Shown in pieces: positions 32,533-40,608 of a stretch of 52,826 nt of DNA. Each line of letters opens with the position of its first letter. Position 1 is the first letter of the stretch. The stretch is from contig CANJWZ010000030.1 in the NCBI GenBank assembly GCA_947478725.1, positions 1-52,826 on the forward strand, written 5' to 3'. Source of the DNA: Comamonadaceae bacterium (GTDB lineage Bacteria; Pseudomonadota; Gammaproteobacteria; Burkholderiales; Burkholderiaceae_C). Both the position numbers and the translations under genes were made by a program. The notes beneath the pieces are model-generated. The model was not told where the DNA came from. It searched no databases and worked only from the letters and a program-made list of their open reading frames with translations.

Positions 32533-35097
32533 ATGACCCTGATCGTGACCCCCGAAGCCCAGACGCCAATAGACACGCCAAGCGCTGCTCGATGGCACGC
32601 CGTCATGGGGCAAGTGGCGGCATTTTTAAAGCAAAAAGGCGCGCATGCCTCACGCACCGTGGTGCTGTTGCCCTATGCCCAATTGATGCAGCAGGCGCGC
32701 ACTGCCTGGGCTGCTCACGCGCAAAGCCTGGGGCTTGCAACGGCCTTCGTGCCGCGCTTTGAAACCACCATGAACTGGGCCAGCGCCACGCCCGGCTTTG
32801 AGGTGTTGCCAGAAGACATTCGCATGGATGCTGCGATTGACGCGCTCACCGCTGCCAGCCTGCTGAATCGTGCCGGGCTGGGGGCGCAGCAACACATGCT
32901 CGTCAGTCGCCTGGTCGAAGCTGCCTGGGGGATTGCCCGCCTGGCCGCCGCCCAACCCCCGAGCCAGCGCCTGGCCTGGGGGGCTGCCAAGGGCCAGGAG
33001 CTGGGTGTGGGCATGGACTCACCCGCGCTGGCGTTTGAGCTGGCGATTGCCCGCATTGCCCTGGCCTGGGCGGCAGCCTCCGGTTACGCAACGGATGTCC
33101 TGTTTGATCGCCAACTTGTCGCGTCGCTTGACTTTCTGGTGGTGCTTGAGGGTTTTCAGGTCGAGCCTCTGACCGAAGCCTTGAAGCATCATCACGCCGA
33201 TCGTGCGGCGTCCATCAAGCTTGAAGCGCCAACCGGGCAGGGCGCGCTGGCCTTGCACACCGCTCGCGATCTGGAGGACGAAGCGCACCTCGCCGCAGCC
33301 TGCGTGCTGTCGCATCTGGCCTCTGGCCGCAGCCCGGTAGCGCTGATTGCGCAAGACCGCCTGTTGACCCGCCGCGTGAGCGCCATGCTGGACAGCAAGG
33401 GCGTGGCCTTGCGTGACGAAACCGGCTGGAAGCTGTCGACCACCCGGGCTGCGGCCACCCTGATGGGCCTGCTGCGTGCCATGCACTGGGACGCATCAAC
33501 CGATACCGTGCTCGACTGGCTCAAAAACGCGCCCGCCTTTGATGCATCGGCCGTGACCCTGGTTGAGACCGCACTGCGCAAGCTGGGTGTTCGTGACTGG
33601 CGCGCGCTGGCAACTGCCCTGCCAGAGCTTGCCGATGTTGTTGACCAGGCCGCGTCGTACCGCGAAGCGATGGTGCGCAGCCGTTCTTTGACCGATTGGC
33701 TGCAAGACCTGCGCAGTGCCCTGCAAACATCGGGCCAATGGATGCCCATGGCCGGTGATGCGGCAGGAGTGGCCGTTTTGGCCGCCCTGCACATGAACGA
33801 TGACGTTGCGCTGCCCATCAATCCGCGCATGAGCCTGCAAGACTTCAGCCAATGGGCCAACCAGACCCTCGAGGCCGCCAGCTTTGCGCCGCCGCATCCC
33901 GCGCAGGCCCAGGTGGTGTTGCTGCCGCTCAGCCAATTGCTCGGTCGGCCCGTGCAGGCGGTGGTGCTGCCGGGCTGTGACGACGTGCGGCTGGCCGTCT
34001 CGCCCGAACCCGCTGGCCCCTGGACACCGGCGCAGCGCGCCTTGCTGGGCTTGCCCGGCAGAGCCGAACTGGCCCAGGCCCAACGCGCGGCCTGGCAGCA
34101 TGCCCAGACCGCGCCGCACCTGGACGTGCTGTGGCGCTTGAGCGAGGGCGGTGAAAGCCTGATGCCCAGTGGCTTTGTGCAAGAACTCCTGCTGGCCAAA
34201 GGACTCTCGCGAAAGTCTGCTTTGAGCCCCGACCCGCGCCCGCAACGCCTGCTGCCCGCCCAGCCTACGCCGCAGCCCGCGCCAACCGGGCAGGCCTTGG
34301 CGATCAGCACACTGTCGGCCAGTGCCTATGAAGACCTGCGCCGCTGCCCCTACCGGTTTTTTGCCCTGCGCCAACTCAAGCTGCAAGAAGCTGACGAGCT
34401 GGACACCGAGCTGGGCAAGCGCGACTTTGGCAACTGGCTGCATTTGCTGCTTAATCTCTTTCAAAATGCCCTGAGAAATGCAGCTTCAGAGACGCAAAAT
34501 ACGGCTGTAGACCAACAAATACATGGGCGAGTAGCTATGCTAAATATAGCGGCTGATGAAGCAACAAAAACGCTTGGCCTGAGCGCCGAGGAATTTTTGC
34601 CATTCGCCGCGATCTGGCCCCGGGTGCGTGACGGTTACCTCGACTGGCTGACCACACACGAAGCCAGCGGCGCCCGCTACGCCGAGGGTGAGGTGTGGAA
34701 ACGCATGCCGCTGGGCACGATCGACCTGGTCGGAAAAATCGACCGCATCGATCACCTGCCCGACGGCAGCCGTTTGGTGATGGATTACAAAACCGAGTCT
34801 GCCAGCACCACCAAAGCGCGCATTACTGACGCGGGCGAAGACACGCAACTGGCTTTTTATGCAGCGCTGCTGGAAGACGACACCCTGGCGGCTGCCTACG
34901 TGAACCTCGGCGAAAAAGAAGCTTCCAAAACCTACCCGCAGCCTGAGGTTGTGGCTTTGCGCGACGAACTGATTGGCGGCATCAGGCGCGACATGGGACG
35001 CATCGCAGAAGGCGCGCCTTTGCCAGCGCTGGGGGAGGGCAAGGCTTGTGAATTTTGTGCCGCCAGAGGCCTGTGCCGGAAAGACTTTTGGTCATGA
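32533..35097 (+). CDS. addB: AddB-like exonuclease subunit (double-strand break repair)
   Basis: The 854-residue protein from ATG 32533 has an inactive-helicase-like body and a C-terminal RecB-type nuclease. Nuclease motifs: GTIDLVGKIDRIDHLPDG and MDYKTES (D and DYK of PD-(D/E)XK). Cysteines in RRCPYRFFALRQL and CEFCAARGLC near the end match the AddB iron-sulphur cluster pattern (C, then C-x2-C-x5-C). ATGA overlap with the helicase gene. Residues about 653-673 derive from repeat copy d. Works with the next protein in DNA end resection; annotation pipelines may call it simply a PD-(D/E)XK nuclease. Confidence 0.85.
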   Translation: MTLIVTPEAQTPIDTPSAARWHAVMGQVAAFLKQKGAHASRTVVLLPYAQLMQQARTAWAAHAQSLGLATAFVPRFETTMNWASATPGFEVLPEDIRMDAAIDALTAASLLNRAGLGAQQHMLVSRLVEAAWGIARLAAAQPPSQRLAWGAAKGQELGVGMDSPALAFELAIARIALAWAAASGYATDVLFDRQLVASLDFLVVLEGFQVEPLTEALKHHHADRAASIKLEAPTGQGALALHTARDLEDEAHLAAACVLSHLASGRSPVALIAQDRLLTRRVSAMLDSKGVALRDETGWKLSTTRAAATLMGLLRAMHWDASTDTVLDWLKNAPAFDASAVTLVETALRKLGVRDWRALATALPELADVVDQAASYREAMVRSRSLTDWLQDLRSALQTSGQWMPMAGDAAGVAVLAALHMNDDVALPINPRMSLQDFSQWANQTLEAASFAPPHPAQAQVVLLPLSQLLGRPVQAVVLPGCDDVRLAVSPEPAGPWTPAQRALLGLPGRAELAQAQRAAWQHAQTAPHLDVLWRLSEGGESLMPSGFVQELLLAKGLSRKSALSPDPRPQRLLPAQPTPQPAPTGQALAISTLSASAYEDLRRCPYRFFALRQLKLQEADELDTELGKRDFGNWLHLLLNLFQNALRNAASETQNTAVDQQIHGRVAMLNIAADEATKTLGLSAEEFLPFAAIWPRVRDGYLDWLTTHEASGARYAEGEVWKRMPLGTIDLVGKIDRIDHLPDGSRLVMDYKTESASTTKARITDAGEDTQLAFYAALLEDDTLAAAYVNLGEKEASKTYPQPEVVALRDELIGGIRRDMGRIAEGAPLPALGEGKACEFCAARGLCRKDFWS
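34491..34550 (-). repeat. Dispersed 60-bp repeat, copy d (inside addB)
   Basis: On the minus strand: GCTATATTTAGCATAGCTAC, then TCGCCCATGTATTTGTTGGT, then CTACAGCCGTATTTTGCGTC. It is read through in frame on the plus strand (QNTAVDQQIHGRVAML). Confidence 0.75.
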
Positions 35098-38000
35098 ACA
35101 GTATCCCCACGCTTGTTACGCCGCTTCTTGCAGCATATGAACACAATGGGAACGCCGTGTCTGCCGAAGCCTTCTACGCGATTGCCTGCGACCCGCGCCG
35201 CAGTGTGGCGGTGGAGGCCTGCGCTGGTGCTGGCAAAACCTGGATGCTGGTGTCCCGCATGGTGCGCGCGCTGCTGGAAGGCGGGCCTGGTAGCGCCGTG
35301 CAGCCGCATGAAATTCTGGCGATCACTTTCACCAAAAAAGCGGCGGGTGAAATGCGCGAACGCTTGTACGAGTGGCTGGCCGAGTTTGCCAATGCCGACG
35401 ATGAAACGCTTCAAAGAGAGCTTAAAAACCGCGGTGTTGAGGGTCAAAGTAGCCTGCAGGCCAATCAATCCATGGGCAAGCAGCTATCAAATTTATATCA
35501 GCAGATGCTTGCCCACGGCCGTCCGGTGCAGATCAAAACCTTCCACGGCTGGTTTGCTGCCTTGCTGCGCAGCGCGCCCATGGCCGTCTTGCAGCAGATG
35601 GGACTGCCAGCAAGCTATGAGCTGCTGGAAGACGACGGCCCGGCCAAGGCACTGGTCTGGCGGCGGTTTTATGCAGCGCTTTTGAATCAGCCCGAGCTGA
35701 AAGCCGACTTTGAAGCGGTGGTGCTGGCGCATGGCCGCTTTCAAACGGGCATTGCGCTGCAAGGTGCGCTGGACAAACGCACCGAGTTTTTGCTGGCTGA
35801 TGCAGCCGGTGTGGTGGACCGTTCGGTGCGGCACTTTACCGACCAGTATCCTGAATTTTCAGCACTGGCGCATCCCGACGAAGGCCTGCGCACCAGCGCA
35901 GCCATGGCGCTGCTGCTGGCTGCGGCCAAAGCTCTTGGCGGCGCTAGCGCTACCACCTATTCAGCCAAGGGCGTTGAGCTTGAACAAGCCTTGTCTGAGG
36001 GGGATGTATCGGCCATGCTGCTGGCGCTGCTGACCGACAAGGGCACGCCGCGCAAGTTTGGTGAAAAAATCATCGGTATCGCCACCGTGCGAGAAGCGCA
36101 AGACCTGGTGCTGCGCGTCAAAGCTGCCATCGCCCAGCACGAAGCCTGGAACTACCAGCAGCGCATGGCGCGCCTGTCTCGCCTGCTGCTGGCCGAGTTT
36201 GCTGCGCTCAAGCGTGAGCGCGGCTGGGTCGACATGAACGATGTGGAACGCGCCGCGCAAGTGATGCTGAGCGACGCTGTGCTGTCGGGCTGGGTGCAGG
36301 AGCGGCTGGACGCGCGCATCCGGCATTTGATGATTGACGAATTTCAGGACACCAACCCGTTGCAATGGCAGGCGCTGTCCAGCTGGCTCAGTGGTTATGC
36401 CGGCGCGGGGGGCACAGCGCCCAGTGTCTTCATCGTGGGGGACCCCAAGCAGAGCATTTACCGCTTTCGCCGGGCCGAGCCGCAGGTGTTTATCGCGGCA
36501 CAGGCTTTTGTGCGTGACGCGCTCAAAGGTGAGTTGCTGGCCTGTGACCATACCCGGCGCAGCAGTCAGGCCGTGGTTGGCGCTGTCAACGCTGTGATGG
36601 GCCAGGCAGCGGCCAGCGATGGGTATGAGGGCTTTCGGGCGCACACCAGTGCATCGGATGACGAGGGCAGGGTGCTGCGCTTGCCGGCCATCCAGCGGGC
36701 TGAAAAAAGCCAGGCACCTGGGGCTTTGGAATGGCGCGACAGCTTGACCACGCCGCGTGAGCTGCCTGAAGAAACGCTTCGCACCCTGGAAGCCAGACAA
36801 GCGGCCAGCTGGATTGCCAGCCAGCTGGCCAGCCAGACGGGCAGGGCGATGGCCCCCTCGCTTGTTGCTTCGCGTGATGCGCTACCACCCCATGAGGCGG
36901 ATTTGCTCTTGAGGCGGCCCGGCGACAAAACATCCAAGCCGTCAGACATCATGGTGCTGTGCCGCAAACGTGTCGGCCTGCTGCCGCTGCTGGACGAGCT
37001 GCGCGCCCTGCATATCCCGGCGCAGATTGGCGAAAAAACCGAGCTGATCGACTGCTGTGAAGTGCTCGACATCGTGGCGCTGCTGGATGTGCTGGTGTCA
37101 CCCCAGCATGACCTGTCGCTGGCCCGCGCGCTGCGCTCGCCGCTGTTCAATCTGTCCGACGAGGGGCTGGTTCAAATCGTTTTAGCCAAAGCGGATTCAA
37201 AACTGTCATGGTTTGAAGTGCTTCAAAAAAAGGAGCACTCTGCAAAGGAATTGATTGGCCTGGGGGCCACTTTGACGCGCTACAAAGCACTTTTGGACGC
37301 CTTGCCACCGCATGACGCCTTGCAAGCGATTTACGACCGTGGCAACGTGCTGGCCTGCTTTGCCGCTGCAGCACCGGCGGCCAGCCGGGGCGCGGTGCTG
37401 TCCAATCTGCGGGCACTGCTGGCAGCGGCCTTGCAGGTCGATGGTGGGCGCTATGCCACACCGTATGCCTTTGTTCGCGCCCTGAAGGCCGGCGGCCTGC
37501 AGGCGCCTGCCGCAGTTAACCCGGACGCGGTTCGGCTGCTCACCATTCATGGTGCCAAGGGCCTGGAAGCCAAGGCCGTGTTGCTGCTGGACACCGACAC
37601 CGCACCGCGCAACGCGGACAGCATGAGCGTGCTGGTCGACTGGCCGGGTCAGGCGCTGGCGCCGCAGAAGTTTGTGTTTTTGATCAGCGAAAGCGCGCCG
37701 CCCGCCTGCGCGACAGAGGCACTGGCCCAGGAGCAGGCGGCCAGAGGGCGCGAAGAACTCAATGCCTTGTATGTGGCCATCACCCGCGCCAAAAACACGC
37801 TGGCCGTGTCGTCCATCGAGTCGCACCGGCAAGCGCCTGGCAGCTGGTGGCAGCGCCTGCATGGTTTGGCAAATGCTGAAACCTTGCCTGCTCAAGCCGT
37901 TGCCAACGAACAGATGGCGTCGGGCGGCTTTAACCTGCCTGAGTTGCCTGCTTTTGTGATCAGCAACAGCCCCGCGCCAGAGCAAGTTGTTGAGCTTGAT

Positions 38001-38453
38001 TCGGTGACCGCCCGCATCGGCAAAGCCATGCACCGCCTGCTGGAATTCAGCGATTTGTCAGAGCCAGCGGTGCGCCGGGTCGCGCTTGAATTTGGTTTGA
38101 ACCCTGAGCAAGCCAGCCAGGCCCAGACGATGGCGCACCGCATCCGCCACGGTGCGGCTGCCTGGACGTGGGATCCATCGGTGGTGCAGTGGCAGGGCAA
38201 CGAGGTCGAGCTGACGCATCAGGGCGACACCTTCAGGCTGGACCGGCTGGTGCAGTGCCGGGACGCAGGCGATACGGGCAAAAACGGTCAATGGTGGGTG
38301 CTCGACTACAAGTCAGCCTTCAGCCCACTGCGGCAACCGAACCTGGTGGCAAAAATGAAAACCTACATCGCCGCCGTGCAGGCCATCTACCCGGGTGAGA
38401 CTGTCAAAGCGGCCTTCCTGACGGGCGATGGCCAGGTGGTGATGGTCGATTGA
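35094..38453 (+). CDS. addA: AddA-like UvrD/Rep helicase-nuclease
   Basis: The 1119-residue SF1A helicase starts at ATG 35094, overlapping the addB stop (ATGA). Motif I EACAGAGKTWMLVSRMV, Ia AITFTKKAAGEMRERL, II MIDEFQDTNPLQW, III VGDPKQSIYRFRRAEP, V LTIHGAKGLEAKAVLLLD, VI LYVAITRAKNTLAV. A C-terminal nuclease domain ends with WVLDYKSAFS. Together with AddB this replaces RecBCD in break repair. Two repeat copies are embedded in frame: e (residues about 116-136) and f (about 709-729). Confidence 0.88.
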   Translation: MNSIPTLVTPLLAAYEHNGNAVSAEAFYAIACDPRRSVAVEACAGAGKTWMLVSRMVRALLEGGPGSAVQPHEILAITFTKKAAGEMRERLYEWLAEFANADDETLQRELKNRGVEGQSSLQANQSMGKQLSNLYQQMLAHGRPVQIKTFHGWFAALLRSAPMAVLQQMGLPASYELLEDDGPAKALVWRRFYAALLNQPELKADFEAVVLAHGRFQTGIALQGALDKRTEFLLADAAGVVDRSVRHFTDQYPEFSALAHPDEGLRTSAAMALLLAAAKALGGASATTYSAKGVELEQALSEGDVSAMLLALLTDKGTPRKFGEKIIGIATVREAQDLVLRVKAAIAQHEAWNYQQRMARLSRLLLAEFAALKRERGWVDMNDVERAAQVMLSDAVLSGWVQERLDARIRHLMIDEFQDTNPLQWQALSSWLSGYAGAGGTAPSVFIVGDPKQSIYRFRRAEPQVFIAAQAFVRDALKGELLACDHTRRSSQAVVGAVNAVMGQAAASDGYEGFRAHTSASDDEGRVLRLPAIQRAEKSQAPGALEWRDSLTTPRELPEETLRTLEARQAASWIASQLASQTGRAMAPSLVASRDALPPHEADLLLRRPGDKTSKPSDIMVLCRKRVGLLPLLDELRALHIPAQIGEKTELIDCCEVLDIVALLDVLVSPQHDLSLARALRSPLFNLSDEGLVQIVLAKADSKLSWFEVLQKKEHSAKELIGLGATLTRYKALLDALPPHDALQAIYDRGNVLACFAAAAPAASRGAVLSNLRALLAAALQVDGGRYATPYAFVRALKAGGLQAPAAVNPDAVRLLTIHGAKGLEAKAVLLLDTDTAPRNADSMSVLVDWPGQALAPQKFVFLISESAPPACATEALAQEQAARGREELNALYVAITRAKNTLAVSSIESHRQAPGSWWQRLHGLANAETLPAQAVANEQMASGGFNLPELPAFVISNSPAPEQVVELDSVTARIGKAMHRLLEFSDLSEPAVRRVALEFGLNPEQASQAQTMAHRIRHGAAAWTWDPSVVQWQGNEVELTHQGDTFRLDRLVQCRDAGDTGKNGQWWVLDYKSAFSPLRQPNLVAKMKTYIAAVQAIYPGETVKAAFLTGDGQVVMVD
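35441..35500 (-). repeat. Dispersed 60-bp repeat, copy e (inside addA)
   Basis: On the minus strand: TGATATAAATTTGATAGCTG, then CTTGCCCATGGATTGATTGG, then CCTGCAGGCTACTTTGACCC. Read in frame by the gene on the other strand (SSLQANQSMGKQLSNLY). Confidence 0.75.
37220..37279 (+). repeat. Dispersed 60-bp repeat, copy f (inside addA)
   Basis: GCTTCAAAAAAAGGAGCACT, then CTGCAAAGGAATTGATTGGC, then CTGGGGGCCACTTTGACGCG. It shares GGAATTGATTGGCCTG and CCACTTTGAC closely with copy e, but has lost GCTAT at its start. Read in frame (KKEHSAKELIGLGATL). Confidence 0.6.
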
Positions 38454-38546
38454 AGTCGAGCTCAGGCGGCTCAAGCGCAGCTGACTGATTTCTGCAAAAC
38501 TGGGGCTCGGCCTTTTTCCTCCAATTTCATAACGACGGGAATTCAC

Positions 38547-39179
38547 ATGTTTAAACGCATTGCTCTTTCTGTGGCCGTTCTGGCTGCCAGCGCCAGCTTG
38601 CTGGCCCAGTCGCCAGCACCGGCTTCCCCGCAAGTCCGGCTTCGCGCCGTGATTGAAAAAATCGACGCCACCAGCATCACCGTCAAGGAGCGCAGCGGGG
38701 AGATCATCAGCTTGATGCGTCCTGCCGCCATGGATGTGACCGAGGTCTACCCGATTGCCCTGTCAGACATCAAACCCGGCAGCTACGTTGGTACTGCCGC
38801 CATGCCGCAGGCCGATGGCACGCAGCTGGCCTTGGAGGTGTTGATCTTTCCGGAAACCATGCGCGGTACGGGCGAGGGCCACCGTCCTTGGGATTTGCAG
38901 CCCCAAAGCACCATGACAAACGCCACGGTGGCTGACCTGGCCGCTGCGCCATCGACCGTGCCCGGCGGTCAAAAGATGACGCTGAAGTACAAAGACGGTG
39001 AAAAAGTCGTGATCGTGCCGGCTGGCGCACCGGTTGTGACGTTCAAGCCCGGCAAGCAAGACGAAGCTGCGTTGCTGGTGCCCGGTGCCAAAGTTCTGAT
39101 CACGGCGCAAGAGCAGGGCGGCAAGCCTGTTGCACTGCGCATTGTGGTTGGCCGCAACGGCTTTGCGCCGCCGATGTGA
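38547..39179 (+). CDS. Periplasmic protein of unknown function
   Basis: Not recognised. 210 residues with a clear signal peptide (FKRIALSVAVLAASASLLAQ). The mature part is beta-rich with two similar halves: residues 28-80 (VRLRAVIEKIDATSITVKER, then KPGSYVGTAAMPQ) and 125-205 (KMTLKYKDGEKVVIVPAGAP, then PGAKVLITAQEQGGKPVALR). The pattern suggests a duplicated small beta domain, as in soluble metal- or copper-tolerance-like periplasmic proteins, but no ligand residues are evident. It stands alone, 93 bp after addA. Confidence 0.7.
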   Translation: MFKRIALSVAVLAASASLLAQSPAPASPQVRLRAVIEKIDATSITVKERSGEIISLMRPAAMDVTEVYPIALSDIKPGSYVGTAAMPQADGTQLALEVLIFPETMRGTGEGHRPWDLQPQSTMTNATVADLAAAPSTVPGGQKMTLKYKDGEKVVIVPAGAPVVTFKPGKQDEAALLVPGAKVLITAQEQGGKPVALRIVVGRNGFAPPM

Positions 39180-39246
39180 GTTCAGTTGGTGTGGGGATGG
39201 GGATGACCGTCAGCGTCAGTGTTGAAAGATAGGGCTAACCCTATAT

Positions 39247-39286
39247 TTAATCGATATTATTATATCTAAAATATTTTATCGATTAA
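39247..39286. promoter_or_regulatory. AT-rich palindrome before the MBL-fold gene (possible operator)
   Basis: TTAATCGATA (39247-39256) and TATCGATTAA (39277-39286) are perfect 10-bp inverted repeats around a 20-bp AT-only-like spacer, in a strongly AT-rich island of about 60 bp within GC-rich surroundings. It lies 75 bp before the next start codon and looks like a regulator binding site. No regulator gene adjoins it. Confidence 0.55.
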
Positions 39287-39361
39287 GTCGTCAACTGCTA
39301 TCGCTCTCTCTGGGTAAGTTATTGCCTGCAAGGGTGCACACATACCTGACAGGAGCAAACC

Positions 39362-40429
39362 TTGCAGTACCCACCTATTTCTGAGAACAACCCTTATCTC
39401 GAGCTCAAACACCCGGGCCGCTGGGTGATGGCATTGACCCAATCAGGGTCAGTGCTGCGTTGTGTGTGCACCACTGTATGGGGGCTGTTCATGCTGACCT
39501 GTGTTGCCTACGCACAGCCGGCTTCTGCACCATTGGCCGCAGACGAATTTCGGGTGACTTTGTTGGGAACCGGAAGCCCGGCACCGCTCATGCGAAGGTT
39601 CGGGCCGGGTGTGCTGATTCAGGCCGGCGGCAAGACGCTGCTGATTGACTGCGGCAGAGGAACGACTCAAAGACTGCTGCAAAGTGGTTTGCGTCTAGGG
39701 CAGGTGGATGCGGTGTTTCTGACCCATCTGCATTCTGACCATGTGGTGGGCATTCCCGACCTGTGGCTGACCGGCTGGCTGGAAGCCAGTTACGCCCAGC
39801 GCAAAGGGGCGTTTGTGATTTATGGCCCGACCGGCACACAAGCCCTGATGGACGGGCTGACCAGCGCCTACCAGTGGGACATCAAGGCGCGGATTGCAGA
39901 CCAGAACCTGTCGCCCGCCAGCGTTGCCACTCAGGTCACGGAGTTCGGGCAGGGCGTCATCTACGACCAGGGCGGCGTCAAAGTCACAGCCATTGAGGTG
40001 GACCATGGCGAATTGCTGCAGCCGGCGTTTGGTTTCAGGGTGGACTATGCAGGCCGTTCAGTCACGATTTCGGGTGACACCCGCTTCAGCGAGAACCTGA
40101 TTCGCCAGGCCAAAGACACTGACTTGCTGATTCATCAGGTCGCCGCAGCGCGTGACGAGTTATTGGCCATTCCAGCTTTCAAGGCCATCCTGGCCCACCA
40201 CACGCAGCCATCGGAAGCCGGCACCGTTTTTACCCGTGTCAAACCCAAGCTGGCCGTGTTCTACCACTTTGTTTTGCTGGGTACGCCCACAGTGCCTGCC
40301 ATCACGGAAAAAGAGGTGTTCGAGCAAACCCGCAAGACCTATAGCGGCCCTTTGCTAATCGGTGAAGACCTGATGGCCTTCCAGCTCAACCGCGATGCGG
40401 TTGTTGCCTTGCCGCAAAGAACCCCCTGA
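39362..40429 (+). CDS. Secreted metallo-beta-lactamase-fold hydrolase (RNase Z / arylsulfatase-like)
   Basis: The 355-residue protein has a hydrophobic export signal around residues 33-52. The metal site is THLHSDHVVG (HxHxDH), with GDTRFS supplying a later Asp and AILAHHTQPSEAG a late His. The overall plan, LLGTGSPAPLMRRFGPG then the HxHxDH motif, matches RNase Z-like or arylsulfatase-type enzymes, but the signal peptide argues for a periplasmic, non-tRNA role. I choose TTG 39362 because AGGAG sits 6 nt upstream; ATG 39428 is an alternative. Confidence 0.82.
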   Translation: MQYPPISENNPYLELKHPGRWVMALTQSGSVLRCVCTTVWGLFMLTCVAYAQPASAPLAADEFRVTLLGTGSPAPLMRRFGPGVLIQAGGKTLLIDCGRGTTQRLLQSGLRLGQVDAVFLTHLHSDHVVGIPDLWLTGWLEASYAQRKGAFVIYGPTGTQALMDGLTSAYQWDIKARIADQNLSPASVATQVTEFGQGVIYDQGGVKVTAIEVDHGELLQPAFGFRVDYAGRSVTISGDTRFSENLIRQAKDTDLLIHQVAAARDELLAIPAFKAILAHHTQPSEAGTVFTRVKPKLAVFYHFVLLGTPTVPAITEKEVFEQTRKTYSGPLLIGEDLMAFQLNRDAVVALPQRTP

Positions 40430-40490
40430 AAGCGTCGTAACCTGTCGCCAGGCAGGCGCAATCAACGGCCTGAGATAATCGCCGCATCAC

Positions 40491-40532
40491 AAAAGGTCTG
40501 AACACTGCCTGTCTGCAGTTTTCAGGCCTTTT
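40491..40532 (+). terminator. Intrinsic terminator after the MBL-fold gene
   Basis: AAAAGGTCTGAA pairs with TTCAGGCCTTTT (one wobble), extended inside by ACTGC/GCAGT around the loop CTGTCT. The TTTT end makes it a terminator, and the A-rich start would also allow function on the other strand. It abuts repeat copy g. Confidence 0.75.
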
Positions 40533-40592
40533 GCATTAAAAAATGCTTCCAGACCAAGTAATATTTGAGCGAGCAGCTCCTGAAAATATAGC
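40533..40592 (-). repeat. Dispersed 60-bp repeat, copy g
   Basis: On the minus strand: GCTATATTTTCAGGAGCTGC, then TCGCTCAAATATTACTTGGT, then CTGGAAGCATTTTTTAATGC. Very close to copy b, including TCAGGAGCT and TTGGTCTGGA. It lies in the leader of the next gene. Confidence 0.75.
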
Positions 40593-40608
40593 AAAGTGAA
40601 AACCCCTT

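Noticed and set aside
33192..34464. Long antisense frames (over 300 codons) opposite addB
   Set aside because: Typical mirror frames in GC-rich coding sequence; composition is Arg/Gln/Ser-rich without domains, while the plus-strand frame has clear nuclease motifs.
5701..40592. Dispersed repeats considered as a CRISPR array
   Set aside because: Copies are far apart, in both orientations, and diverged, with no regular spacers and no cas genes.
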